64,000 nt of DNA from Aggregatilinea lenta (GCF_003569045.1 NZ_BFCB01000004.1:1-64000); one strand, 5' to 3'; counted from the first letter of the stretch, positions 35,303 to 44,532 are shown. The notes: generated by a model not told the origin, from the letters alone. A program made the numbers and translations.

Positions 35303-37456
35303 TTACTGTTTGCTATCGATACGTCTGACCCGGCTGGCATTGCGAAACGGCGATGATGGCAGGGTGGCGGTGTCCGACTGCCAGGCGACGTCGTCCTGCT
35401 TGCGCCGCAGCCACGACAGCCCCACAGAGCTATGAATCACGGACCTGGCGACGCGCCACGGCGCGAGATCCACCCCATAGAAGGCGGCCCGGCAGATCCC
35501 GCTGATGAGGAAGATGAAGAACATCAGCAGGATGACGTTCGTAAGCTGGGTGACCAGATTGGTTTCAGGCTCCCACAGCAGCGCGCGGAACGCGACGGCG
35601 ACGCCAGCGAACACATATAGGAACTGCACCCACAGCAGGTAGCCGTAGAACCCGGACTGGCGAGTCTTGCGGGTGACTTTGTAGGACGGTTTCTTATTGC
35701 GCGAAACCAGCGCGGTGAAAAACGCCTGCGTATAGGTCGGCCAGTGGCCGATCCAGTACTGCCACGTTCGGATGAGATAGAAGCTGTAGCCCTGTGACAG
35801 GATCACGTAGTAGAGCAGGCTGAACGCGACCCACGGGAACAGTGCCGCGCCTTCGATCGGCAGGTAGTCGCCCGTCGCCAATGAGATCAGCGGCGTGAGC
35901 ATCATCAGCGGGGTAAAGAACACCGCCGACGCATAGAACAGCCCCAACTCCAGGTACTGCAAGCGCTGGGCGACCGTCAGGCCCGGCTTGCGCAGCGGGT
36001 TGTCGAACAGGATCAGCCGCCACGTGTCCACCGCCCAGGTCCCGCGCTGTTTGAGCAGGCCGGGGATGTCGTCCGGAGCCAGCCCGACCGACAGCACTTC
36101 GTTGTGATACTCGGAGCGATAGCCCGCGCTGTGCAGGTAGTAGGTGGTGGTCAGGTCCTCGATCACGTTCCAGGTGGCGAACCCGCCGATCTCCAGCAGG
36201 GCGCTCACACGCCAGACGACACCGCTGCCGCAGGCCAGCGCCGCGCCGCGCCCGTTGCGGCCCGGCTGCATGATGTCGTAGAAAAGCCGGTCGCGCGTGC
36301 CGAACGGATCCCCGGCGGGCGTGGACGATTCTTTGGCGGTCTGGACCACCGCGATCTTGGGATCGATGAAGTAGCCGACCGTTTTCTGAAGGAACGCCGG
36401 GTGAACCAACTCGTCGGCATCCTGCGTGACGATCAGCGAGGTCTGCGGGTAGTGCCGCACGAGGTAGTCCAGCGCGGAATTCAGGTTGCCTGCCTTGGCA
36501 TCCTTCCGTGGGCCGGGGTGATATTGCACGCCGTGTCTGCGCGCCAGGTCCTGAATCTCGCGGCGGCGTCCGTCGTCGGAAATGACGATGACCAGGTCCT
36601 CCGGCGGGTAGTCCAGCCACTTGATCGAGTTGAGCGTCTTTTCGAGCACGTCGTACGGCTCGCCGTAGGTCGGGATGACCACCGCCACGAACGGCAGCTC
36701 GCCCAGCACCGGCGGCGCGAGGTGGTTGTCACGCGGGGAGAACTGGTTGATCACGTTGATTACCAGGACGGTATACATGCCCGCGAATCCGACGAGGTGC
36801 ACCAGCGAGAGCGCGTCGAACTGCTCCACTGTGACGCGCAGCGTGTGCAGCAGGTAGCTTTCGCCCGTGAAGATCATCATCAGGCCGACCGCGCGGAACG
36901 CCGTCAGGCTGTACATCCAGCGCGGGGCCCACAGCAGCAGGCCGAGCACCACCACAATGATGAACAGGATTGGCTTCGGCCAGAGGTAGGGCCACAGGAT
37001 CGTGTTGTAGTAGGTGACCAGCACAACGTTCAGGAACAGTCCGGCAGCGACGATCAGCGCCCAGCGCGCCGTGCGAGCGTGGGCGAGAGCATGCAGCCCC
37101 GCTGGCCGCAGCGACAGCGCCCGCTGCGCGGCGAGGATCAGGCCCGTCCCTGTGACTGCGTAGGTCAGCGCGTAGGCTGCCAGCCCAGCGGGGGTAGACA
37201 GCACGTCCAACTGCGCCTGCGCGAGGCTCAGCAGGTACAGCTCGCCGACCAGCAGCACGGCGGCAGCGGTGAGCAGGGTGCTCCGGCGCGCGGACAGGCC
37301 GCCCGGCATCCACAGCTTCAGCGCCAGACCGACGACGAGGAAATAGAGCGCCCATTCGCCGTTGAAGGACAGGTCAGCACGGTTTAGCACCACGAGCAGC
37401 AGCACGTTGGCGCCCAACAGCAGGATCAGTTTCAACACCCGGCGTACATCATCCAT
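35303..37456 (-). CDS. Membrane GT2 glycosyltransferase, cellulose-synthase-like
   Basis: This protein of about 717 aa has a hydrophobic N-terminal third (some seven or eight helices), a cytoplasmic GT2 domain and several C-terminal helices, as in processive beta-glycan synthases. The GT2 motifs are VVIPTYGEPYDVLEKTL, VISDDGRR, TQDADELVHP (DxD) and WNVIEDLTTTYYLHSAGYRS. The QxxRW acceptor motif appears as QRGTW, with threonine for the arginine. No PilZ domain is visible. The ATG at 37456 overlaps the stop of the upstream GT39 gene by 8 bp (ATGGATGA). It probably makes or extends a surface beta-glycan; the sugar is unknown. Confidence 0.88.
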   Translation of the reverse strand: MDDVRRVLKLILLLGANVLLLVVLNRADLSFNGEWALYFLVVGLALKLWMPGGLSARRSTLLTAAAVLLVGELYLLSLAQAQLDVLSTPAGLAAYALTYAVTGTGLILAAQRALSLRPAGLHALAHARTARWALIVAAGLFLNVVLVTYYNTILWPYLWPKPILFIIVVVLGLLLWAPRWMYSLTAFRAVGLMMIFTGESYLLHTLRVTVEQFDALSLVHLVGFAGMYTVLVINVINQFSPRDNHLAPPVLGELPFVAVVIPTYGEPYDVLEKTLNSIKWLDYPPEDLVIVISDDGRRREIQDLARRHGVQYHPGPRKDAKAGNLNSALDYLVRHYPQTSLIVTQDADELVHPAFLQKTVGYFIDPKIAVVQTAKESSTPAGDPFGTRDRLFYDIMQPGRNGRGAALACGSGVVWRVSALLEIGGFATWNVIEDLTTTYYLHSAGYRSEYHNEVLSVGLAPDDIPGLLKQRGTWAVDTWRLILFDNPLRKPGLTVAQRLQYLELGLFYASAVFFTPLMMLTPLISLATGDYLPIEGAALFPWVAFSLLYYVILSQGYSFYLIRTWQYWIGHWPTYTQAFFTALVSRNKKPSYKVTRKTRQSGFYGYLLWVQFLYVFAGVAVAFRALLWEPETNLVTQLTNVILLMFFIFLISGICRAAFYGVDLAPWRVARSVIHSSVGLSWLRRKQDDVAWQSDTATLPSSPFRNASRVRRIDSKQ

Positions 37457-39077
37457 TTTCGACTCGACTCCCACACGCTCCCCAATCTCCCGGCAGAAAG
37501 ACTCGCGTACCAATTGGATCACCGAAGCTCAAGACTTGCAGGTCACTGAAGACCATTTGGTAGCCCGCCTGATCCAGCAGCGGGATCAACACGGGGTTCC
37601 ATTCCGGCGAGTAATAGTCGTCCAGGATGACGACTTCCAACGCGCAGTTGCCAACCGCGCTGCGAATCGCCTGCTCCCCAAAGGTGCCCTGGTATTCCAT
37701 GAACCACATGCTGAACCACAGGGTGCGGTTATCCCCGCGAAGCTGAAGGTAGTACTCGTAAACGGTCGATCCGGCGGCCATGACAAAGCTGTCGCGGCTG
37801 AGATCGAGCGTCTTCAGGAACCGGACAGTGCGTGATGCGTTGGGCCAGCTGTACTGGTAGCTCCAGTTCATGTTCTGGGCGTTGTTCACAAACAGGACAC
37901 TGGTCGTGAACAGCACCGCCGCGATGAACATGCGCCGCTCGCGGGCGTTGGACCCGGACACGGTTTGCGCATAGCGAATCAGCCGCACGATGGCGTACCC
38001 GGCCAGCGGAGCCAGGAACACGAGCGTGAAGACGTCGTGCTTCCACAGCGACCGGATATTGGCGGTTGCGAAGTGGTAGAGCTGCATGCTGAACAGTGCG
38101 CCGGTCATGCCCAGTGCGATCAGCACGAACTGAATGCGGAAGCGGATCTGGGCGCGGCGGGTTGCTGGCGCAACGGGCCGTATGGCGCGGTAGGCCTCGA
38201 CGAGCACCAGCGCCAGCCCGAGCAAGGCCAGCACGACGCCGATCCCAATCTCCTGCACGACGGTATTCACGACATCGAGACGGGTGGCGATCTGGGTGGC
38301 ATTCTCGGCCTTGAATACTTCGCGCAGCTCGGCGGAGAAGACCGCGCCGTAAATGCCCGCGATCAGCGCCACCGGCAGCACGAACCAGATCCACTTGAAG
38401 CCGGTAAAGATCTTCCACAGGCTCTTGCCGTCGAAGATGTGCAGCACGACCCACACACCGAACAGGGCAGGCAGCAGCAGCACGCTGATGTACTTGGCCA
38501 GAAACGAGAGCGTGAACGCGATGCCCGCCGCTACCAGATACTGCCGTTCGCGGTCGGGCGTCAGCGCAGCGGTGATGATCAGGTACAGCGCCATCGCCAG
38601 CAGCGGCATGCTCAGGGCATCGATCACCGCCTGCTGGCCGAGACTGATGCTCGGCCCGGTCAGGCCGAATATCAGCACGGCGGCCAGGGCGGCCATTTCG
38701 CCAAAGATGGATTTCGCGGTCAGGTACACGAACACCACGGCCATCATACTTAACAGCGCGCTCAGCAGGCGGATGGCGACCACGCCGCCCAACTCGTCGG
38801 CCACACCCACGATGTACGGGTAAAGGTACGAGCCGAACATCCACGATGGCGCGTTCTGCGAAAAATTCTCGTTCATGACCTCGTGGCCCAGCGTGGCGTA
38901 GATTGCCTCGTCCACGAACAGCGTGTTGTAGTTGATGTGCGTCACCCGCAGCGCTAGCGTGAGCAGCAGCAGCGCAATCAGCAGAATACGTTCCGGCTTC
39001 AGGCGTGCTTGCTGGCGCACGTTGGCATAGGTCAACAGGCCATCAACGCTGTGCTCAGGCACGTAATTTGAATGCAT
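37449..39077 (-). CDS. GT39-type membrane glycosyltransferase (PMT/ArnT-like), copy 2
   Basis: This 542-aa integral membrane protein has about ten to twelve hydrophobic segments and the first-loop acidic motif of GT-C enzymes (LFVDEAIYATLGHEVMN), where the aspartate-glutamate pair serves catalysis. Such enzymes transfer a sugar from polyprenyl phosphate to protein or lipid outside the membrane. A 70-residue cytoplasm-opposite C-terminal domain follows the last helix (SFVMAAGSTVYEYYLQLRGD). It closely resembles the gene upstream in length, motifs and order, so the two arose by tandem duplication. It overlaps the GT2 gene that follows. Acceptor and sugar are unknown. Confidence 0.88.
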   Translation of the reverse strand: MHSNYVPEHSVDGLLTYANVRQQARLKPERILLIALLLLTLALRVTHINYNTLFVDEAIYATLGHEVMNENFSQNAPSWMFGSYLYPYIVGVADELGGVVAIRLLSALLSMMAVVFVYLTAKSIFGEMAALAAVLIFGLTGPSISLGQQAVIDALSMPLLAMALYLIITAALTPDRERQYLVAAGIAFTLSFLAKYISVLLLPALFGVWVVLHIFDGKSLWKIFTGFKWIWFVLPVALIAGIYGAVFSAELREVFKAENATQIATRLDVVNTVVQEIGIGVVLALLGLALVLVEAYRAIRPVAPATRRAQIRFRIQFVLIALGMTGALFSMQLYHFATANIRSLWKHDVFTLVFLAPLAGYAIVRLIRYAQTVSGSNARERRMFIAAVLFTTSVLFVNNAQNMNWSYQYSWPNASRTVRFLKTLDLSRDSFVMAAGSTVYEYYLQLRGDNRTLWFSMWFMEYQGTFGEQAIRSAVGNCALEVVILDDYYSPEWNPVLIPLLDQAGYQMVFSDLQVLSFGDPIGTRVFLPGDWGACGSRVENG

Positions 39078-39199
39078 CGCAAACTCTCCGCCTGGTCTAC
39101 TTCCGGCGTGTGAAACCCGCCAGAACTGGTGTCAGGTAGACCGCAGTTACCTATGAGAACTAACAAAATGGTCTAGTTGAAAGTAGTAGAAGAATAAAA
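39078..39199 (-). promoter_or_regulatory. Spacer between the two GT39 genes
   Basis: This AT-rich 122-bp gap holds an inverted repeat, GGTCTAC at 39094-39100 and GTAGACC at 39136-39142, with a further GGTCTAG nearby. A second promoter for the downstream three genes, or a partial terminator, could lie here. Neither is clear by eye. Confidence 0.3.
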
Positions 39200-40825
39200 C
39201 TAGGAGTTACCTGGGGAGGCGTTAAACCGCACGGCACACTCGCCTGAATTCGACGGAACGTATACGCGAATGCTCACCTTCGAACTGCTCGAGCCGATAT
39301 CTTCGCGGGTCGAATAGGCCAGCTTATAGCCGGTGTCTGCCAGAAGTGGCTCAAGATACCAGTTCACTTCCGGGCTGTAGAAGTCATCCGTGATCACTAC
39401 GTCGAAGGTGCACACGCCAACCGCCGTCGTGAGAGCGTCTTTGCCGGTCAGGCCCTGGTATTCCAGGTACCACATGTTGGACCAAACCTCACGGCTGGCT
39501 GGGCCGAGATCCAGATAATATTCGTAGATGGCCGAAGCCGACGCAAGCACCGTGTTTCGCGGCCCGATGTCCAGCGTTCTCAAGAAGTCCACCGTGCTGG
39601 CGGCGTTTGGCCAGCTGCGATGAAAGGTGCGGATCTGCTGCTGGGACTGGCCGATAAAGCCGAGCGCCAGCACAATGGTTACCACCGTGCCGCCGACCTG
39701 AACCACCTGTCGCATCGGGGTGATCGGGTGCATCTCGCCGGTCAGCCATTCCGCAGTGGCCGCCAGGGCGTATCCCGCCAGCGGCGCAAGGAAGACCAGC
39801 ACGTAAACGTCGTGCTTCGAGATCGAGCGAATATTCGACGACGCCAGATGGTAGGCGGGCAGGGTCAGAAACGACGCAAACAGCAGCGCTACCCCGCCCA
39901 ATAGTAAGAATCCCTTCTTGATGCTGAGTTCGTACGTGCGTTGGGTGGTGCGGATCACGAAGAACAGTCCCAGCAGCGCCATCAGAAACAGGACACCCAG
40001 CTCTTCGATGATAGTGTTGGCGACCTCACCGCGTGACACGATCTGGCGCGAATAGTCGCCGGTGAGCACTTCGAGCAGGTCGCTATAGTAAATGGCCGCG
40101 TAACCGCCGAACAGCACGATCACAGGCACGGCCAGATAGACCCACTGCATATCCGCGACGATGGCTCGTAGGCCGCGTCCCTCGCGCAGGTTGAAGGCGA
40201 TGAAGAGGCCCATCAGTGCGGGGAGGTAGAGCAGGCTGATGTACTTGGCCAGCATCGACACGCTCAGCGCCAGCCCGGCGGCGAACAACAATCGTTTGCG
40301 CCGCGTGCCCGGCTGGTAGGCGAGCACGAGACAGAACAGACTCAGCGCCAGGAACGGCACGCTCAGCGAATCGATCACGGACTGCTGGCCCAGCGCGACA
40401 CTGCATCCGCTCAACCCGAAGAAGAACAGGCCCCACAGACCTGCCGCCGTGCCAAACAGCCGCTGCGTGGACAGATAGACGAAGAAGCTGCTCAGGAGGC
40501 CGAGCAGCGCGCCGAGGACGCGAATGCCCACCTCGCCGCCAACGGAATCGGCCAGCGCTGAGAGCACCGGGTATGCGTAGGAGCCGAAGATCCACTTGCT
40601 GGCCCCCTGCGAAAAATCGTGCCGCAGGATGTCGTGGCCCAGGGTGGCGTAGATAGCATCGTCGATAAAGAGCGTGTTGTAGTGCAGGGGGATGATGCGC
40701 AGCAGAAAGATCACGCCCAACAGTGCGAGCAGAAGAATCCGCTCGGAGGTGAGGCGTGGAGCAGTGACGGCGCGCAGCCGAATGGAAGTTGTTGGTCCGG
40801 CATCTGTATGCAGCTGCATAGTCAT
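39200..40825 (-). CDS. GT39-type membrane glycosyltransferase (PMT/ArnT-like), copy 1
   Basis: This 541-aa polytopic protein parallels its downstream neighbour. The first extracytoplasmic loop reads LFIDDAIYATLGHDILRHDF, again with the paired acidic residues of GT-C enzymes, followed by WIFGSYAYPVLSAL. Both share the GQQ(A/S)VID(A/S)LS(M/V)P helix and the AS(A/S)xIYEYYL segment of the C-terminal domain. It is the first gene of the four-gene glycosylation operon and lies after a long AT-rich upstream region. Two closely placed ATG codons (40825, 40819) are possible starts; neither has a strong ribosome site. Confidence 0.88.
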   Translation of the reverse strand: MTMQLHTDAGPTTSIRLRAVTAPRLTSERILLLALLGVIFLLRIIPLHYNTLFIDDAIYATLGHDILRHDFSQGASKWIFGSYAYPVLSALADSVGGEVGIRVLGALLGLLSSFFVYLSTQRLFGTAAGLWGLFFFGLSGCSVALGQQSVIDSLSVPFLALSLFCLVLAYQPGTRRKRLLFAAGLALSVSMLAKYISLLYLPALMGLFIAFNLREGRGLRAIVADMQWVYLAVPVIVLFGGYAAIYYSDLLEVLTGDYSRQIVSRGEVANTIIEELGVLFLMALLGLFFVIRTTQRTYELSIKKGFLLLGGVALLFASFLTLPAYHLASSNIRSISKHDVYVLVFLAPLAGYALAATAEWLTGEMHPITPMRQVVQVGGTVVTIVLALGFIGQSQQQIRTFHRSWPNAASTVDFLRTLDIGPRNTVLASASAIYEYYLDLGPASREVWSNMWYLEYQGLTGKDALTTAVGVCTFDVVITDDFYSPEVNWYLEPLLADTGYKLAYSTREDIGSSSSKVSIRVYVPSNSGECAVRFNASPGNS

Positions 40826-41154
40826 CCAAATCTGGCGGGCCCGGCCCGCTTTTTCTATACGACGTTGAGATTCTAAGATCGATTAGAATATTAGCAAACA
40901 GGTAAAATGTACCAAAATTGCCTTAGAATTTTTGAGATAGCGGCGCAACATCAAACTATTGCTATGAATCAACAATTTTATGTTTTAAGTTATTATACAT
41001 AATAAGTCGTTGAATTTTATTGTTTATGTTAACAGTACTTTTCATATAGGGGTAAGCACATTTCCAGGCCTGTCCACGCGAGGCTTTCTCGTGGCAGTTG
41101 GAGCCTAAGATTGGCGCGGGGAAGATTGAATTTGAGGAGGTCGAACCTATTGGG
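40826..41154. promoter_or_regulatory. AT-rich upstream region of the glycosylation operon
   Basis: This 329-bp gap contrasts with the GC-rich surroundings, most of all from 40870 to 41050. It contains a 16-bp palindrome, TTATTAT at 40990-40996 and ATAATAA at 40999-41005, which looks like an operator. TTGGTA and TAATAT with a 16-bp spacer (about 40883-40913, minus strand) are a weak promoter candidate. Near the xylanase end, CCACGCGAG at 41074-41082 pairs with CTCGTGG at 41088-41094 (one bulge), a possible terminator for that gene. Confidence 0.45.
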
Positions 41155-42231
41155 TTAAGGTGTCGGGCGACTCAAGACATCACGCAGCGCAAAATAGGCC
41201 AGTTTGGGTTGGTATTGGGCATCAAACAGCAGCGGCGCGGTCTGCGTTCCCTGCCACGTATACCTATCCGTGAAGCCCCACGTTTCGAATGCCGTACATG
41301 CGGGCGCTTCCAGGCAGACCTGGAGCATTTCCGCGTAAATCTCCGCCTGACGCTCGGCGTCCGCCGGGTCGCCGGAGGTCACCACGTCCATTTCGGTGAT
41401 CTGGACCTGGAGGCCCAGCGCCGACAGCCGCAGGATGTTGGCTGCTACGTCTGCCGGATTGGGGGGAAAGGCAATATCGACGTGCATTTGCAGTCCCACG
41501 CCGTCGATGGGCACGTCGCGCTCCACCAGGTCCTTGACCAGCGTGTAGATCGCGTCCGATTTTTCATTCAGCCCTTCCGCGCCATAGTCGTTGTAGAACA
41601 GCAGCGCGTCGGGGTCGGCGGCATGCGCCCAGCGGAATGCCTTCTCGATGTACTCTGGCCCCAATGCCTGCAGAAACACGGTGGGACGCAGGCTGCCGTC
41701 GTCCAGCACGGCCTCGTTGACCACATCCCAGGCCCAGATCCGGCCCTTATAATGGTCCATGACGGTCGTGATGTGGTCGTTCAGGATCCAGGTCATCTCG
41801 CTGGGGCTGTAGGTCCGGTTGGTGAGCCATTCGGGGAGCTGGTTGTGCCACACCAGCGTATGACCGCGCACCTTCATGCCGTTCGATTCGGCAAAATCGA
41901 CCAGGAAGTCCGCTTCCTGAAAATAGTAGGTGAGCAGATCGGGGCGCAGCGGGCCCATTTTGAGCACGTTTTCAGAGGTGAGCAGGTTGAACTCGCGGGG
42001 GATGGTCTGGGCATAGTCGGCGTCGGCGCGCAGCGGTAGCGGCTCGACAGCGGTGCCGATCAGGATGCCTCGTTGTTCCGCCAATTCGCGCAAGGTGCTG
42101 CCCTCAGCCGGTGTAGTCGCGGTTGCCTGAAGGTTGGGTTGGGGTCCAGCGCGCGCTGTGATGAGCGGGAAGATCAGGATCGAAAGCGACAATAATAAAA
42201 GAATAGACTGGCCTACAGTCCGATATCGCAT
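41155..42231 (-). CDS. Endo-1,4-beta-xylanase, glycoside hydrolase family 10
   Basis: This is a secreted GH10 TIM-barrel enzyme of about 358 aa, cutting internal beta-1,4 bonds in xylan. The catalytic acid/base is E173 in WAWDVVNEAV and the nucleophile is E280 in QITEMDV; VRGHTLVWHNQLPEW is the substrate-binding histidine/tryptophan block. The N-terminus MRYRTVGQSILLLLSLSILI is a signal peptide; an in-frame start 28 codons earlier (42315) would bury it, so 42231 is preferred. There is no carbohydrate-binding module. The gene stands alone between an AT-rich region and a terminator, and links the organism to plant hemicellulose. Confidence 0.93.
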   Translation of the reverse strand: MRYRTVGQSILLLLSLSILIFPLITARAGPQPNLQATATTPAEGSTLRELAEQRGILIGTAVEPLPLRADADYAQTIPREFNLLTSENVLKMGPLRPDLLTYYFQEADFLVDFAESNGMKVRGHTLVWHNQLPEWLTNRTYSPSEMTWILNDHITTVMDHYKGRIWAWDVVNEAVLDDGSLRPTVFLQALGPEYIEKAFRWAHAADPDALLFYNDYGAEGLNEKSDAIYTLVKDLVERDVPIDGVGLQMHVDIAFPPNPADVAANILRLSALGLQVQITEMDVVTSGDPADAERQAEIYAEMLQVCLEAPACTAFETWGFTDRYTWQGTQTAPLLFDAQYQPKLAYFALRDVLSRPTP

Positions 42232-42450
42232 CAGGTGTGTCTGCTCGCTTGTCAGCTCACTAAACCGGTCCCACCGGGCGGACGGTATTGGGGCACGGCA
42301 GTTTACGATATTCATAGTAAGTATATTGTAGTTTCATGTGACCACCAATTCACGTGAAACCTCCCTGTGTCGCGAGGTGGCACAGGGAGGCTCGTAGAGG
42401 ATAGGGGGTTGACGGTGTAACGGGCTGTCAACTTGTGCAGGCGATGTGTT
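42232..42450. promoter_or_regulatory. Spacer upstream of the xylanase gene
   Basis: This gap carries the promoter of the xylanase gene in its left half and a strong hairpin (described separately) in its right half. The left half is AT-rich (TATATTG near 42321) but has no convincing promoter pair. Confidence 0.3.
42360..42390 (-). terminator. Strong hairpin ending the radical SAM / DUF4173 / VanZ-like operon
   Basis: CCTCCCTGTG at 42360-42369 pairs perfectly with CACAGGGAGG at 42381-42390 over an 11-nt loop. On the minus strand the 10-bp stem is followed by TTTC. It lies about 60 bp after the stop of the VanZ-like gene, so it is the likely transcription terminator of that operon. Confidence 0.7.
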
Positions 42451-42879
42451 TCAGGATCGCGATCCTGCGCCAGACGTGCCGCCAGCCCGGCGCATGAAAA
42501 TCTGTTGGCGGGCAACGGCCAGGGCAGACCAACCCATACTCGCGCCAGCCCAATCCACCGTGAGATCGAACAGGCTGTCGAGCAGCATATGTCGTGTCGG
42601 CATGATCCCGCTCAGCACCACCTGAATCACTTCGACGCCAACGCTGCCCGCCAGCACCAGGGCGACGAGGGGCAGGGCGCTGCGCTTCGGCTGGCCATAG
42701 AGAATCACCACGCTCGCGAAGATGCTGAAATGCGCCGCGACGTGAAATGTCTGGTAGCGGCCCAGGTGATGGATCGGCGCGAGCCACCAGCTCGTCCAGT
42801 CTGTCGCCAGGATGCCCGTCAGCCCCAATACGAGGCCAAGAAACAGCAGTAGGGCGATTTTGCGTGTAGTCATACTCAT
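42451..42879 (-). CDS. Small VanZ-like membrane protein
   Basis: This 142-aa protein is hidden in a much longer open frame that is antisense-like over the preceding gene. ATG at 42879 has an ideal AAGGTGAT ribosome site and lies 11 bp after the stop of the DUF4173-like gene. It has four hydrophobic segments: KIALLLFLGLVLGLTGI, FHVAAHFSIFASVVIL, LPLVALVLAGSVGVEVIQVV and a weaker last one. The polar MPTRHMLLDSLFDLTVDWAG resembles the conserved D-x-x-x-D/N-x-x-G part of VanZ-like proteins. VanZ-like function is mostly unknown; some confer teicoplanin resistance. Confidence 0.7.
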   Translation of the reverse strand: MSMTTRKIALLLFLGLVLGLTGILATDWTSWWLAPIHHLGRYQTFHVAAHFSIFASVVILYGQPKRSALPLVALVLAGSVGVEVIQVVLSGIMPTRHMLLDSLFDLTVDWAGASMGWSALAVARQQIFMRRAGGTSGAGSRS

Positions 42880-42890
42880 TAGATCACCTT

Positions 42891-44501
42891 CTACTTGAAA
42901 ATCGTGAGGTCGGATTTCAAAACGTCGCGCCGCTCGTCCAGCGCGCGCCACGCCCGTGACGTTCCGGCGTGGTAGCTCAACAAACCGCGCTCGTCCCGAT
43001 CGACGTCCAGCGCCGCCAGCCGCGCACGTAGGCCGTCCAGCAGTTGCTCGCGTTCGAATACGTCCAGAGCGGGATCGTCGATCAGCGCGGCGACGGTTGG
43101 GATCGCGTCGTCGGAGAGCGAGAGCAGGTAAGGCACGTCGAGCCGGCCCGTGTCTTCGAAGCGCGCGATGTTGTGGCGGGCGATGAAGCCGTCCAGGTTG
43201 ATCACGTTGAGCGTCAGGACGAAGCCCATCGCCGTCACCACGCAGGCGACCGTGAACACGATCGGGCGGTGCCGGAGGATGGCGACCAGCAGCGCGCCGA
43301 GCAGCAGCGCCAGCCAGATCATGAACGTGCCGCTCATGACACGAACGCGCGTGTAACCGTAGGCGCTCTCGTACAGCGCGAGGCGCTGGAACGCGGCGGC
43401 CAGAATCACGAAGGTGAGTCCCACCATCAGCGCGACCAGCGCACGGAACACCTTTTCCTCTTCGCGCTTGCGGTAGGTCAGGCTTTCCAGCACGATCAGC
43501 AGCAGCATGGTCATACACGACACGGCCAGCAGCTCGTAGAAGCCGCGCCGCGCGTAATCGGCATAGGTGTAGCCCTGCGCGGTAATGTTCGCCTCGCCGC
43601 CGAAGAAATAGCGCGCCTGGATGCCCACGAAGGCCACGAACAGGACGTTGATGCTGCCGAGCACGGTGCTGGCCTCGATGATGTTGAGGCGCAGGCGTCC
43701 GGGTTTGCCCGGCATCGGCACGTCCTCGCGCTCCTCCCAGTCGCGCAGCAGCGTGTAGTAGCCCGTGAGCGCGACCATCGTAAGGAATGCGATAGTCATC
43801 GCCTGCCCGACGACGCTCGGTGCGTTGTCCGGCAGGAAGAACAGAAGCGCGTCTGTGGCCGCATCGGCGAACACCAGATCCGCCGAACTCAGCAGCATGG
43901 TGAACACGGCTGCCACGGGCAGAGCGATCAGCGCGCCGCGCAGCACGGACCGCAGCGTCGTAACCTGGCGATTGTTCAGCTCCGTCTGGCCAAACCAGCG
44001 CAGACTGTCGGGCAGGACGGCGCGCAGGCTCTTCATCCATCCGGTCACGAGCGTTTCGAGCGTGCGCTTCAGCGGCTCGCTCCACCGCCCGCCGAGGAAC
44101 AGCGGCGTCCCGGTGAAGTGAATCACGACCAGCAACGACCCGGTCATTGCCGCGAAATTGAACAGGACCAGTTGGGGCGCCAGCCGCACGCCCAACAGTC
44201 CGGCGAAGATCAGCGCCGGAACGGCGAAGGCGGCGTGGTGCACGGCCACCGGGTGCCGCAGATAGCGCAGCAGGCCGAACGCGACCCCCAGCCCCACGGC
44301 GACGTACAGCAGCAGGTTGATGCCGACCGGGTTGGCATATAGGAGCACGTTGCCGACCAGCCCCAGGGCGAGACTGGCGCTGCCGATCAGCGCCGCGACA
44401 AACTGCCGCTGCCGATCCGCATCGCTCGGCGTGTCGTCCGGCGCAGCCTCGATTTCGAAATCGGCAAACTCGGATAGCGAAAGCTCGTTTTCCAGGTGCA
44501 T
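42891..44501 (-). CDS. DUF4173-like (DUF4153-related) polytopic membrane protein
   Basis: This 536-aa protein has about twelve hydrophobic segments with the DUF4173 arrangement: an N-terminal acidic tail, then LYANPVGINLLLYVAVGLGV, a central loop with SLRWFGQTELNN, the LLSSADLVFADAATDAL segment and YADYARRGFYELLAVSCMTM, followed by a soluble C-terminal tail with HNIARFEDTGRLDVPYLLSL. The start at 44501 has AGGA at the right distance; the frame is open further upstream but without support. Family function is unknown. It lies between the radical SAM gene (31 bp upstream) and the VanZ-like gene. Confidence 0.78.
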   Translation of the reverse strand: MHLENELSLSEFADFEIEAAPDDTPSDADRQRQFVAALIGSASLALGLVGNVLLYANPVGINLLLYVAVGLGVAFGLLRYLRHPVAVHHAAFAVPALIFAGLLGVRLAPQLVLFNFAAMTGSLLVVIHFTGTPLFLGGRWSEPLKRTLETLVTGWMKSLRAVLPDSLRWFGQTELNNRQVTTLRSVLRGALIALPVAAVFTMLLSSADLVFADAATDALLFFLPDNAPSVVGQAMTIAFLTMVALTGYYTLLRDWEEREDVPMPGKPGRLRLNIIEASTVLGSINVLFVAFVGIQARYFFGGEANITAQGYTYADYARRGFYELLAVSCMTMLLLIVLESLTYRKREEEKVFRALVALMVGLTFVILAAAFQRLALYESAYGYTRVRVMSGTFMIWLALLLGALLVAILRHRPIVFTVACVVTAMGFVLTLNVINLDGFIARHNIARFEDTGRLDVPYLLSLSDDAIPTVAALIDDPALDVFEREQLLDGLRARLAALDVDRDERGLLSYHAGTSRAWRALDERRDVLKSDLTIFK

Positions 44502-44532
44502 CGTCCATCCTTTCTGGGTTTTTGTGAAGGCG

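Noticed and set aside
42880..44508. Long minus-strand frame continuous with the VanZ-like gene
   Set aside because: Over this part it is out of frame with the DUF4173-like gene, which has membrane segments and a good start. Only the last 142 codons are real.
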